Part shown: piece by piece, positions 53,260 to 61,046 of the stretch
How positions within the stretch are numbered: position 1 is the first letter of the stretch
Layout: every line of letters begins with the position of its first letter
Assembly (NCBI GenBank): GCA_017634555.1
Contig: JAGBNF010000005.1
Location: 62,001 to 126,000, forward strand
Length of the DNA stretch: 64,000 bases
Reading direction: 5' to 3'
Source of the DNA: Eubacterium sp.
Lineage (GTDB): Bacteria > Bacillota > Clostridia > Lachnospirales > Lachnospiraceae
The notes under the pieces: model-generated
The model's input: only the letters and a program-made list of their open reading frames with translations
What the model was told of the DNA's origin: nothing
Database searches by the model: none
Position numbers and translations under genes: made by a program

Positions 53260-54330
53260 CTATATTATTCGGTGCTCATCACGGAGAATGTCATTAATAT
53301 ACTCTTCCGAAGCTTCTCTATATGGTGCGATCTTCTTCTCGATTGCATCAAAATCCGGAGCTGTGTTGAATAATTCTTCCACATTTGCTTCGGTCAGGAT
53401 TCTGTCCTGAAGACCGAACATTTTCGCAAGGGCATCAACCTTATTACTGCTGACAGGAAGTATTGCAAAAGGCTTCCTGTAGATCAGCGAAAAGATGATA
53501 CCGTGAAATGTATCGGTTACAACGAACTCACTGTCTCTGTAAAGCGCAAGCATCTGCTTAGGATTAACCGGAAGATTTCTGTCTGCCCATCCGAGAGGTT
53601 CAAGTATGGAAATGAATTTGAAGCCTCCGTCACGTCCGCACTTTGACAGCTTATTGATTATATTCTTCTGCTGCTTCTCTTCCTTACCGTAGGAATAGAT
53701 CAGCACATTTTTTCCTTCAAATTTCTCCTTCGAAGCCACCTTATCATAGTAACTCTTCTTCTGAAGGAGTGTCGGATCCACAACCACCAGGCTGTCCTGA
53801 CCCGTAACTGTATCGATTACCCACTTCGAGATCTCATCTCTGACAGAGATTCTCTTCATGGACTTGATTCCTTCAACGCAATCAGGATACGGTGAAAACT
53901 CACCCTCATCGGAATTGTTTACCGAAGGAGCGTAGGAATACTTATGTACTCTCTCAGGCATCTTAAGTCCGAAGAAAACCGGGAACTTATGGATACGCTT
54001 TCTCTTAATGTTCCAGATTTCATCACTTCCGTAGAAGGCCATGTCAAGCTTGGACAGCTTGGACATTTCAATCTCCTTCAGAACCTTGCCGTACCTGTTA
54101 AGTTCTCTGTACTGCTGAATATAGAAAGGAATATTCCCCGGCTTCATATGCATGCAAGCCTCGATAGACCTTTTACCAAGAGCGAGGAACGGCTTTCTGG
54201 CACGATGCTTCACGAAAAAAACATCATGACCTCTGTCGGCCAGATATCTTCGCAGCGCATTTGCCTGAAGAAATGCACCGTAATTGGTCCCTCTGTAAAT
54301 TGTCACTATTCCTATCTTCAACAGCCTCAC
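53260..54330 (-). CDS. polysaccharide pyruvyl transferase family protein
   Basis: A 356-residue GT-B-like protein of the polysaccharide pyruvyl transferase family (CsaB/WcaK group), which forms ketal pyruvate groups on sugars using PEP. It begins with 'IGIVTIYRGTNYGAFLQANA', has 'SYAPSVNN', 'ISVRDEISKWVIDTVTGQ', 'LVVVDPTLLQKKSYYD' and the family signature 'FVVTDTFHGIIFSLIYRKPF' near residue 275. The exact start is open: GTG at 54330 directly after the upstream stop, or TTG three codons later with AGGTGAGG before it. Negative charge from pyruvate often anchors S-layer or surface proteins; the neighbouring secreted repeat proteins may be relevant. Confidence 0.88.
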   Translation of the reverse strand: MRLLKIGIVTIYRGTNYGAFLQANALRRYLADRGHDVFFVKHRARKPFLALGKRSIEACMHMKPGNIPFYIQQYRELNRYGKVLKEIEMSKLSKLDMAFYGSDEIWNIKRKRIHKFPVFFGLKMPERVHKYSYAPSVNNSDEGEFSPYPDCVEGIKSMKRISVRDEISKWVIDTVTGQDSLVVVDPTLLQKKSYYDKVASKEKFEGKNVLIYSYGKEEKQQKNIINKLSKCGRDGGFKFISILEPLGWADRNLPVNPKQMLALYRDSEFVVTDTFHGIIFSLIYRKPFAILPVSSNKVDALAKMFGLQDRILTEANVEELFNTAPDFDAIEKKIAPYREASEEYINDILRDEHRII

Positions 54331-55368
54331 CTACTTAATCAACGTATATAACTTATTAAGACATTCGCAAAGAAAGAACATCCTGTACTTTACAGCAAAA
54401 GCAAGTATCTTCTCCTTATAACCTCTGTAAGCAAAAACAGAAGCCTTATCAACGGATGTCTTATACGGTTCCGATGCTCTGAGCTCCATAAATGCCTTGC
54501 GGCGCTTCATATAAGAAGCCGGATTCAGAGGATTGCATAATCCCAGTACCGTACAGGTTCTCATATGAGTTGCTATTCTCTCGTAATAAGCCTTAACAAC
54601 TCTCTCATCATCTCTATGTCTTTCTATAAATTCACCGAACCAATCGTTTATGATCTTATACTTATCGATGATCGTCTCCTGATATCTGTGTGTAACCGAA
54701 GAATCAACTATTCTGTATACATATCCCGGTGAAGGAATATATAAGCCTCTCTCGGCCTTCTCGAATACATCTATGTTGAAGGTTACATCCTGCAGCTTCG
54801 GAAGCCTTTCATCCAGTCTGAGGTTATTCTTTACCAGGAACTCTCTCGAATACAGCTTGTTCCAGAGACTTACCGGATCCAGCACATTTAAGTTGAACTT
54901 ATACTTTCCGATACGGTTAAGTGCCGAAAGGACCATCTCTTTATACTCAGCCTTGCTGATCCTGAACTTACGACTGTAATGCGGTGCGTCAGATATGCTT
55001 CCCGACTTATAGATTGAATGCGCAAAAAAAAGGACATCAGCATTACTATCTAAGTATCTGTCAAGCGACGTTGCCACATTTCTCAGTACAAAATCATCTC
55101 CGTCTATGAAATGTATCCATCGCCCTTCTGCCATGTCCAGTCCGGCATTTCTTGCGGAATTAGCTCCCTTGTTTTCCTGATCGATGACCTTGATACGGTC
55201 ATCCTTTTCCTCATAACGTCTGCATATCTCCAGGCTGTTATCTGTAGAGCCGTCATTTACCAGTATGATCTCAACGTCCTTTTCATCCTGATCTATGAGG
55301 CTCTGTATGCACTGATCCAGATATTCAGCCACATTGTATATTGCAACTACATAAGAAATCTTTGGCAT
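54331..55368 (-). CDS. glycosyltransferase family 2 (EpsJ-like)
   Basis: A 345-residue GT2 enzyme with the standard blocks 'ISYVVAIYNVAEYLDQCIQS', 'VEIILVNDGSTDNSLEICRR', 'NKGANSARNAGLDMAEGRWI' and 'HFIDGDDFVLRNV', where the D-x-D is 'DGDD'. 'LPKLQDVTFNIDVFEKAERG' carries the base region. It is complete. The C-terminal 100 residues are basic and may lie on the membrane. It is third in the upstream unit, overlapping nothing but adjacent to the pyruvyltransferase gene. Sugar unknown. Confidence 0.93.
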   Translation of the reverse strand: MPKISYVVAIYNVAEYLDQCIQSLIDQDEKDVEIILVNDGSTDNSLEICRRYEEKDDRIKVIDQENKGANSARNAGLDMAEGRWIHFIDGDDFVLRNVATSLDRYLDSNADVLFFAHSIYKSGSISDAPHYSRKFRISKAEYKEMVLSALNRIGKYKFNLNVLDPVSLWNKLYSREFLVKNNLRLDERLPKLQDVTFNIDVFEKAERGLYIPSPGYVYRIVDSSVTHRYQETIIDKYKIINDWFGEFIERHRDDERVVKAYYERIATHMRTCTVLGLCNPLNPASYMKRRKAFMELRASEPYKTSVDKASVFAYRGYKEKILAFAVKYRMFFLCECLNKLYTLIK

Positions 55369-55382
55369 AAAAACCCCTTTTG

Positions 55383-56312
55383 TTACGACATTTTCGAACG
55401 ATTCTTAAATGACTTCTTGTTGTAAGTTCCGAATACGAACGTGAAAAACGCCTTAACTATAACCTTCATCTTTTTAGTCTTATATTTTGCCTTAAGGATG
55501 ACCATGAGGAAATCAAACCACAGCTTTCCTACTACAAGGAATCTGTATAAAAATCCCTCATACTCCCAGAAACCGATAAGATTATTTCTGTAATAATAGA
55601 AATAAAGCGGAATTCTGTTCTCGTTAGTCTCCTTAACGATAGAAATCTCATCTGATCCGACTCTCTTATGGATAGCCAGACTCTTTCCAACCATAAATGC
55701 AGGACCGTAGTCTCTGATTATACGCTGTGTATACTCAGAGTCATCGCCCCAGATAAAGAACGGTGCCCAAGGAAGACCACATTTATCAATGGCCTTATTG
55801 TTTATGAGCAGTGATACGAAGGTAGCCTTAACGATCTGAACCAGTCCCTTGTCAAGGTGCTTGTACCAGTCTGTATAAGAAGTAAACTGCTTCTTGTTGA
55901 TCTTAGGAACATTCATCGCCTCGCCGTTCATACCGCGAACGCTGCTGGCTAGGAAGCTTACTTCATCATCTATCTTCTCTTCAGCCTTAAGCAGCTCCTC
56001 AAGACATGTCTCAGTAGGGATCGTGTCATCATCCATGATCCATACCCAGTCAGGTCTGTGAGCATTTGCATGCTTCATACCTACATTGAAACCACCGGCA
56101 CCGCCGATGTTCTTTGAAAGATAATGATACTCTATGCGCGGATTACCTATATATCCCTTCTCGATAAGAGTAGCCTTTGTATCATCATTACTGTTGTTAT
56201 CGATTACAACAATCCTCTCAACCTCATATGTCTGATTCAGGATTGAATCCAGACATTCCATAAGAAGCTCTTTTCTGTTATAGGTAACAACAACCGCATT
56301 TACTTTTTTCAT
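55383..56312 (-). CDS. GT2 glycosyltransferase, GlfT-like (second copy)
   Basis: A 309-residue GT2 enzyme with 'VNAVVVTYNRKELLMECLDS', 'IVVIDNNSNDDT', 'NIGGAGGFNVGMKHANAH' and 'WVWIMDDDTIPTETCLEE', the same N-x-G-G-x-G-G-F plus W-x-M-D-D-D pattern as the enzyme at 36950. 'FFIWGDDSEYTQRIIRDYG' carries the catalytic acid. The two share domain order but are clearly diverged. Likely donor is UDP-galactofuranose from glf, or dTDP-rhamnose. It lies between the GtrB-like gene and the GT2 gene in the upstream unit. Confidence 0.87.
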   Translation of the reverse strand: MKKVNAVVVTYNRKELLMECLDSILNQTYEVERIVVIDNNSNDDTKATLIEKGYIGNPRIEYHYLSKNIGGAGGFNVGMKHANAHRPDWVWIMDDDTIPTETCLEELLKAEEKIDDEVSFLASSVRGMNGEAMNVPKINKKQFTSYTDWYKHLDKGLVQIVKATFVSLLINNKAIDKCGLPWAPFFIWGDDSEYTQRIIRDYGPAFMVGKSLAIHKRVGSDEISIVKETNENRIPLYFYYYRNNLIGFWEYEGFLYRFLVVGKLWFDFLMVILKAKYKTKKMKVIVKAFFTFVFGTYNKKSFKNRSKMS

Positions 56313-56314
56313 TA

Positions 56315-57271
56315 TTATTCCTCATTTTCCTTCTTACTGTAACTGTGCTTCTTCGTCTCATATCTGATATCTTCCAACAGTTTTCTGTTGGCGGCGATAA
56401 GATCGGCCTGAATACCGATAACCCAGATAAGGAAACCGATAATGATGAGTGCAACCGCAAGAAGAAGTGACTGTACGTGTCCTCCGCCGTTACCCATTGC
56501 CCTAAAAATGAGAAATCTAACGCCGAGTATGATTCCTACGAGGAACGGTATAACACCGAGTTTTCCGAAGAAATCCAGTGGTCTATACATGATATATGCA
56601 CGGATTATCGTAAAAACAGACTTCTTGATATATCCGAACATACTGTTAAAGAGTCTTGACTTACGAAGTTCAGGGTTGGTTCTGATCGGAACAGATGTAA
56701 TCGCCATCTTGTTACGTCCGGCTTGAACGATAGTCTCCAGAGTATATGTATACTCATTATTGATATTTATTCTGAGTGCCGCATCACGGCTGTAAGCTCT
56801 GAATCCGCTTGGTGCGTCCGGAATATCTGTCTGGGAAGCCTTACGTACAACCCAGCTTCCGAGATGCTGAAGCTTTTTCTTGAGCGGAGAGAAATGCTCC
56901 GTCTGATCTATCGGTCTCTCACCGATAACTATATCAGCCTTTCCGTCAAGGATAGGCCTGATAAGGGTCTCAATATCATCACCGCAATACTGATTATCAG
57001 CATCGGTATTAACTATGATATCGGCTCCCTGTCTGAGACATTCGTCAAGTCCTGCCTGAAATCCCTTTGCAAGACCTCTGTTACATTTAAAATCAACCAC
57101 GTGCTGAACGCCCCACTTACGAGCTACCTCAACAGTATTATCAGCACTTCCGTCGTTAATGATAAGATATTCGATCTCATCAACCCCGTCTATATGCTTT
57201 GGCAGATCATTAAGAGTTACCTCGAGAGTCTCTGCCTCATTATAACAAGGTATCTGAATAATAAGCTTCAT
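56315..57271 (-). CDS. GtrB/DPM1-like polyprenyl-phosphate glycosyltransferase, intact
   Basis: A 318-residue GT2 enzyme with two C-terminal membrane helices. 'LIIQIPCYNEAETLEVTLND', 'YLIINDGSADNTVEVARKWG', 'NRGLAKGFQAGLDECLRQGA' and 'VNTDADNQYCGDDIETLI' are the family's blocks, and 'DAPSGFRAYSRDAALRI' is a typical GtrB motif. The helices lie at about residues 225-255 and 265-290. It makes undecaprenyl-phosphate sugar for the GT-C partners, and being intact it might compensate for the broken relative at 17384. AAAGGG lies six bases before the ATG. It is the first gene of the unit behind the promoter at 57.4 kb. Confidence 0.92.
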   Translation of the reverse strand: MKLIIQIPCYNEAETLEVTLNDLPKHIDGVDEIEYLIINDGSADNTVEVARKWGVQHVVDFKCNRGLAKGFQAGLDECLRQGADIIVNTDADNQYCGDDIETLIRPILDGKADIVIGERPIDQTEHFSPLKKKLQHLGSWVVRKASQTDIPDAPSGFRAYSRDAALRININNEYTYTLETIVQAGRNKMAITSVPIRTNPELRKSRLFNSMFGYIKKSVFTIIRAYIMYRPLDFFGKLGVIPFLVGIILGVRFLIFRAMGNGGGHVQSLLLAVALIIIGFLIWVIGIQADLIAANRKLLEDIRYETKKHSYSKKENEE

Positions 57272-57294
57272 TTAATTCCCTTTCTGGTACCCTC

Positions 57295-57327
57295 AAAAAA
57301 ATTGTCTCTATAACAAGAATAGAGACA
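57295..57327 (-). terminator. leader terminator (attenuator) before the polysaccharide unit
   Basis: On the minus strand TGTCTCTAT (57327-57319) pairs perfectly with ATAGAGACA (57311-57303) around a seven-base loop, followed by A and seven Ts (57301-57295). It is a complete intrinsic terminator lying between the consensus promoter at 57.4 kb and the start codon of the first gene at 57271, so transcription of the unit must read through it. Confidence 0.85.
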
Positions 57328-57400
57328 TTCGGGTAATTGTTAATTAGGTTAATTACAGTATAAAATGTGTAAGTTACATATTTGTAATAATTTCGTAATC

Positions 57401-57429
57401 ATTATAGCTTGTATTTGGGTATATGTCAA
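57401..57429 (-). promoter_or_regulatory. perfect consensus sigma-A promoter of the polysaccharide unit
   Basis: On the minus strand TTGACA (57429-57424), a 17-base spacer and TATAAT (57406-57401) match the consensus in all twelve positions with ideal spacing. The expected start is near 57394, giving a leader of about 120 bases before the ATG at 57271. The leader contains the inverted pair GTAATT/AATTAC and the terminator at 57295-57327. It lies just past the terminator of the upstream secreted-protein gene. Confidence 0.88.
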
Positions 57430-57462
57430 ATGACATTAAAGCCATAAAAACAGTACTTTTCA

Positions 57463-57504
57463 GTGTATAAAAGGCTCCCGGACGATCACTCATCCGAGAG
57501 CCTT
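57463..57504 (-). terminator. intrinsic terminator after the FN3-domain gene
   Basis: On the minus strand AAGGCTCTCGGA (57504-57493) pairs with TCCGGGAGCCTT (57482-57471) with one mismatch and a ten-base loop, followed by TTTTATAC. It lies 33 bases after the stop codon at 57538 and shields the polysaccharide promoter from readthrough. Confidence 0.82.
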
Positions 57505-57537
57505 AATCATTTAATCAAATACTGTTTAAAGAGCAGA

Positions 57538-58530
57538 TTAGTTATACCAGCAGTTTACAAACTTACTTGAATAATTCTTGCCACCGATTGTCTTAGTAGC
57601 CTTAATATATACATAGTATGTCTTCTGCTTATCAAACTTCTGTCCGCCTACGCTCTTTACATTTGTTGCAAGCTTATTAGCATCCTTAATTGTAGCAACC
57701 TTCTTGTATCCTGTTCTACGTCCTGTAGTTGAGATATAGATATCATACTGCTTTGCGCCGTATACCTTTTCCCAAGAAAGCTTCATAGTCTTCTTTGAAG
57801 CGTTGATTGAGATACCTGTTACACGAGCCTGAGGAACCATGTATATAGGATCTGACCAAGGACCATATACTTTCTTACCATTGATTGTGTTATAAGCTCT
57901 TACAACAACCTTGTAAGTAACACCTGCATCTGTTCCTGAGAAGGTAGCAGCTGCACTTGTGGTTGTGTTTGTTGCAACCTTCTTGCTTCCGTTGTAAATA
58001 ACATACTGATATCCGTTTACATTCTTCATATTATTCCAGTCAAATTCAAGACCTGACTTAGATGCAGTTGTATATCCACCTGCCTGATCAAGACCAACAA
58101 CCTTTGCAGGTGAAGTTCTTACAGTAGTAAGTGCATAAAGTGTTCTTTTGCCTGTGTATGAATATCCACTAGTGCTTACATAGTTGTATGTATAATATAC
58201 AGCTACGCAATACTCTCTGCCTGTTCCAAGGCCTGAGATAGTATAAGATGTTGCGCCTGCACCAGCTGTACGTGCGCCTGTTTCTGCATTCTTCTCAGCA
58301 GCCTCGTATGATCCGCCGATACCGATCTGGTATCCTGTTACAGTAAAGCTAGACATATAGCTTTCTTTTGTAGGTGCTGACCAACTGATAGTTGCTGTCT
58401 TAGCTGCTGCTCCTGTCTGCTTAATGTTGCTTGCTGCAACTGCATGCTTTCCTTCACCTGAAAAGACTGACAGCGTAACAACGAGTAACGCGATCAAAAA
58501 ACCAAAAATTTTCTTTGATGTTTTCATCAT
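57538..58530 (-). CDS. secreted protein with fibronectin type III-like domains
   Basis: A 330-residue exported protein. The signal peptide runs to about residue 33 ('FGFLIALLVVTLSVFSGEG' hydrophobic core, then 'HAVAAS'). Three beta-sandwich segments follow, at about 35-140, 143-232 and 235-330, with FN3-type marks 'TATISWSAP', 'SYTISGLGTGREYCVAVYY', 'MKNVNGYQYVIYNGSKK', 'TYKVVVRAYNTINGKKVYGP' and 'KTYYVYIKATKTIGGKNYSS'. There is no LPxTG motif and no membrane tail, so it is released or held non-covalently. AAAGGAG lies before two adjacent in-frame ATG codons (58530, 58527). The upstream gap of 137 bases has only a weak promoter-like sequence. Function unknown; a surface or matrix protein is likely. 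Confidence 0.85.
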   Translation of the reverse strand: MMKTSKKIFGFLIALLVVTLSVFSGEGKHAVAASNIKQTGAAAKTATISWSAPTKESYMSSFTVTGYQIGIGGSYEAAEKNAETGARTAGAGATSYTISGLGTGREYCVAVYYTYNYVSTSGYSYTGKRTLYALTTVRTSPAKVVGLDQAGGYTTASKSGLEFDWNNMKNVNGYQYVIYNGSKKVATNTTTSAAATFSGTDAGVTYKVVVRAYNTINGKKVYGPWSDPIYMVPQARVTGISINASKKTMKLSWEKVYGAKQYDIYISTTGRRTGYKKVATIKDANKLATNVKSVGGQKFDKQKTYYVYIKATKTIGGKNYSSKFVNCWYN

Positions 58531-58667
58531 TTTCTCCTTTCATAAATCCCTTTAATATAAATACTTAAAACATCCACCGACTATACTAACATTGAATTTT
58601 CAAAAATGCAAACAAATTTATAATACTTTTTTAATGTTTTCATTAATGATCATTCATAAACCCAGCA

Positions 58668-60932
58668 TCAAAAATAATTCTCGAAATCGATATAAATATC
58701 TCCTTCTTTTACTCCATACAAAGTGATGTCATCTGTATATGAGTCACCTGCAACAAGTCCACTTCTCATGATCGAACCTGATTTTATGAGATTCTCACCT
58801 TCATCAAATATGTAGTACTTTGCAGCAACCGCATAATTTCTTGCATAGTTTTCATCATTGTAGATCTTATCATACTGAACATGAATTACCACATCATATG
58901 TACCATTACTGTTCTCTTTATAATCATATGTGATGCTGTTTATTGCCATAGCAGTAACAATCGTATCATCCGGTAAGAAATAAAGCTTCTGTATCGGATA
59001 CTGCTCTGTTCTTACAATATTAACGGCGCTTGCCCACTGAGCATACAGTGTAATAACTGCTCCGTCTGTTTCTGTAAGATTATGGACGCTGTTGATACAA
59101 TCGCTGCCATCCTTGGCTTCCAGACTCCAACCCCAGAACTTCTTTCCTGACTTCACAAAATTATTTGCCGGGAAATTATACTTCTGGCCATATGCACATG
59201 TCATACTTCCCATAGAACCGCTGTCGGCTCCATTACCATTGAAGACAACTTTATATGTTATCGGAGTCCACTTAGCATAGAGTGTAACGTTTCCGTATGA
59301 ACCCTTGCTGATAACATCAACCCTTGCGCCTGAGAAATCACTGTTCTTATACCATCCGCCAAACTTATATCCCTTGCGAACCGGTGTATTTAATACAATA
59401 TTCTCTGATGTGATGTAATAACCGGTAGGGCATGAACCGGTTGAATTTCCACCATTAAAATTATATGTAATACTGTATTTTATTGGACTCCATTTTGCGT
59501 AAAGATTCTTCTTTCCAACCGATCCCTTAGGAATTGTTGTGACCTTCTTTGTACAACCTGAGTCGCTATACCATCCACCAAAGGTATATCCTGTTCTGGA
59601 TGCTGCCTGTAAGGTTATGGTATTTGTTGTAATGTTATAGCTTGCAGGGTTCTTGGCGTTATTTGTTCCGCCTCTTAATCCATAAACTATCTTATACTGT
59701 GTCTTTTCCCACTGAGTATATAAGGTAAGTGTATTTCCGTCTACTGCTGTAAGATTCTTTACCGATTCTCCATCCTTGAAGCTTCTTCCTGAGCCATCAG
59801 TCTTGGTATTCCAACCTACGAAAGTATATCCTCTCTTCTTAAACGCGTTTGCCGGAAGTGTATAGCCCTTTCCGTACTTGCAGCTTAATGTGCTCATAGA
59901 ACCGCTTTCAGCTCTGTAGCCCTTAAACTCCACCTTGTATGAATGTGCCTTCCACTGTGCATAAAGAGTTACTACAGCACCTGCATTGGAATTAAGATTC
60001 TTTATCTCATCCTCATCAACATAAGCCTTTCCGCTTCCGTTGGCTTTAGTATTCCATCCGGTAAAGTCGTATCCCTTTCTGGAAAACTTATTTGTTCTGA
60101 GACTATACGTTTTAGCATATGCGCAGGTCATATCCTTCATGGTTCCCGATGTTGCACCGTTCCCATCGAAGGATACCTTGTATTTGTTAGCTTCCCACTT
60201 TGCGTAAAATGTCTTATCGCCTGTGGTATTGGCCTTTATCATTGTGGCCCTTCTGGTAAACTCCGCATCATAATACCATCCCTTGAAGGTGTAGCCCTTC
60301 CATGAAGGATTACTGAGCATGATATTGTTTGCGCTCTTTTTATATGATGTAGGATTTGAAGGATTTGTCTTTCCGTTCACATATGTAACGGAATATGTGG
60401 TTGCCGCAGCTGCTTCCTCTGCTTCCGCATCAGTCTTGATCTCGGCTTCTTTTACAAATTCTTCATCAGCCTTCTTTTCAGCTTCCTTCGCTTCAGCCAC
60501 TTTCTTTTCGGCTATTTTCTTTTCAGCTTCCTTCTTTGCCTCTTCAGTATCATTCTCTACAGCTACAGCATTCTGCTCGCCTGAGATTTCTACTGCAACA
60601 GCAGACTCTGTCTTCTCCTCTTCAGAAACAGGTTCAGTTGTTTCCTCGGATGTTCCTTCAGTCTCCTCCGGAGCTGCTTCTGTAGTTTCCTCAGTCACCT
60701 CTTCAGCTGCTTCTTCGGTCACTTCGCCAGCTGCCTCTCCCTCCGGCTCCTCAGATACTTCCTCAGACACCTCTACAGCTGTCTCTTCAGCCGTTTCTTC
60801 ATCAACCTGAACCTCAATCTGCTCTCCCCCGTCTCCCACGGTATCTTCAGCAGCATATGCAGTCGCAGGCACCTGACCTAACGTCATCATCACTGCCAAT
60901 GCTATAGGGAGAACCTTACCTCTCAACCTCAA
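58668..60932 (-). CDS. secreted InlB B-repeat (Listeria-Bacteroides repeat) protein
   Basis: A 754-residue exported protein. TTG at 60932 is chosen because AAAGGAGG lies about ten bases upstream; an earlier in-frame TTG overlaps the ribosome-binding site itself. A signal peptide ends near 'GQVPATAYA'. A Glu/Thr-rich region, then a Lys/Ala/Glu helical region, fill about 30-185. Six InlB-type repeats of about 70-80 residues follow, each closing in 'LYAKW' or 'LYAQW' and each with a Gly-Trp in the middle ('TFKGWYYDAEF', 'DFTGWNTKANGSG'). Two types are present: A (repeats 1, 4, 5) and B (2, 3, 6). A C-terminal domain of about 110 residues is unrecognised. No LPxTG motif. Probable adhesin or matrix protein. 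Confidence 0.87.
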   Translation of the reverse strand: MRLRGKVLPIALAVMMTLGQVPATAYAAEDTVGDGGEQIEVQVDEETAEETAVEVSEEVSEEPEGEAAGEVTEEAAEEVTEETTEAAPEETEGTSEETTEPVSEEEKTESAVAVEISGEQNAVAVENDTEEAKKEAEKKIAEKKVAEAKEAEKKADEEFVKEAEIKTDAEAEEAAAATTYSVTYVNGKTNPSNPTSYKKSANNIMLSNPSWKGYTFKGWYYDAEFTRRATMIKANTTGDKTFYAKWEANKYKVSFDGNGATSGTMKDMTCAYAKTYSLRTNKFSRKGYDFTGWNTKANGSGKAYVDEDEIKNLNSNAGAVVTLYAQWKAHSYKVEFKGYRAESGSMSTLSCKYGKGYTLPANAFKKRGYTFVGWNTKTDGSGRSFKDGESVKNLTAVDGNTLTLYTQWEKTQYKIVYGLRGGTNNAKNPASYNITTNTITLQAASRTGYTFGGWYSDSGCTKKVTTIPKGSVGKKNLYAKWSPIKYSITYNFNGGNSTGSCPTGYYITSENIVLNTPVRKGYKFGGWYKNSDFSGARVDVISKGSYGNVTLYAKWTPITYKVVFNGNGADSGSMGSMTCAYGQKYNFPANNFVKSGKKFWGWSLEAKDGSDCINSVHNLTETDGAVITLYAQWASAVNIVRTEQYPIQKLYFLPDDTIVTAMAINSITYDYKENSNGTYDVVIHVQYDKIYNDENYARNYAVAAKYYIFDEGENLIKSGSIMRSGLVAGDSYTDDITLYGVKEGDIYIDFENYF

Positions 60933-61046
60933 TCTTATCCGACCTCCTTTAATCAAAACACATAATCAACAAGTTACAATTTTAGTTCTCTCAATTCAAG
61001 TCTTTATAATCAGATGATGGCCATAAACATGCCCCGGTCATCATCG

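Noticed and set aside
58580..58611. Promoter for the FN3-domain gene (TTGCAT, 17 bases, TAGTAT on the minus strand)
   Set aside because: Only seven of twelve consensus positions match, so it was not listed as a feature.
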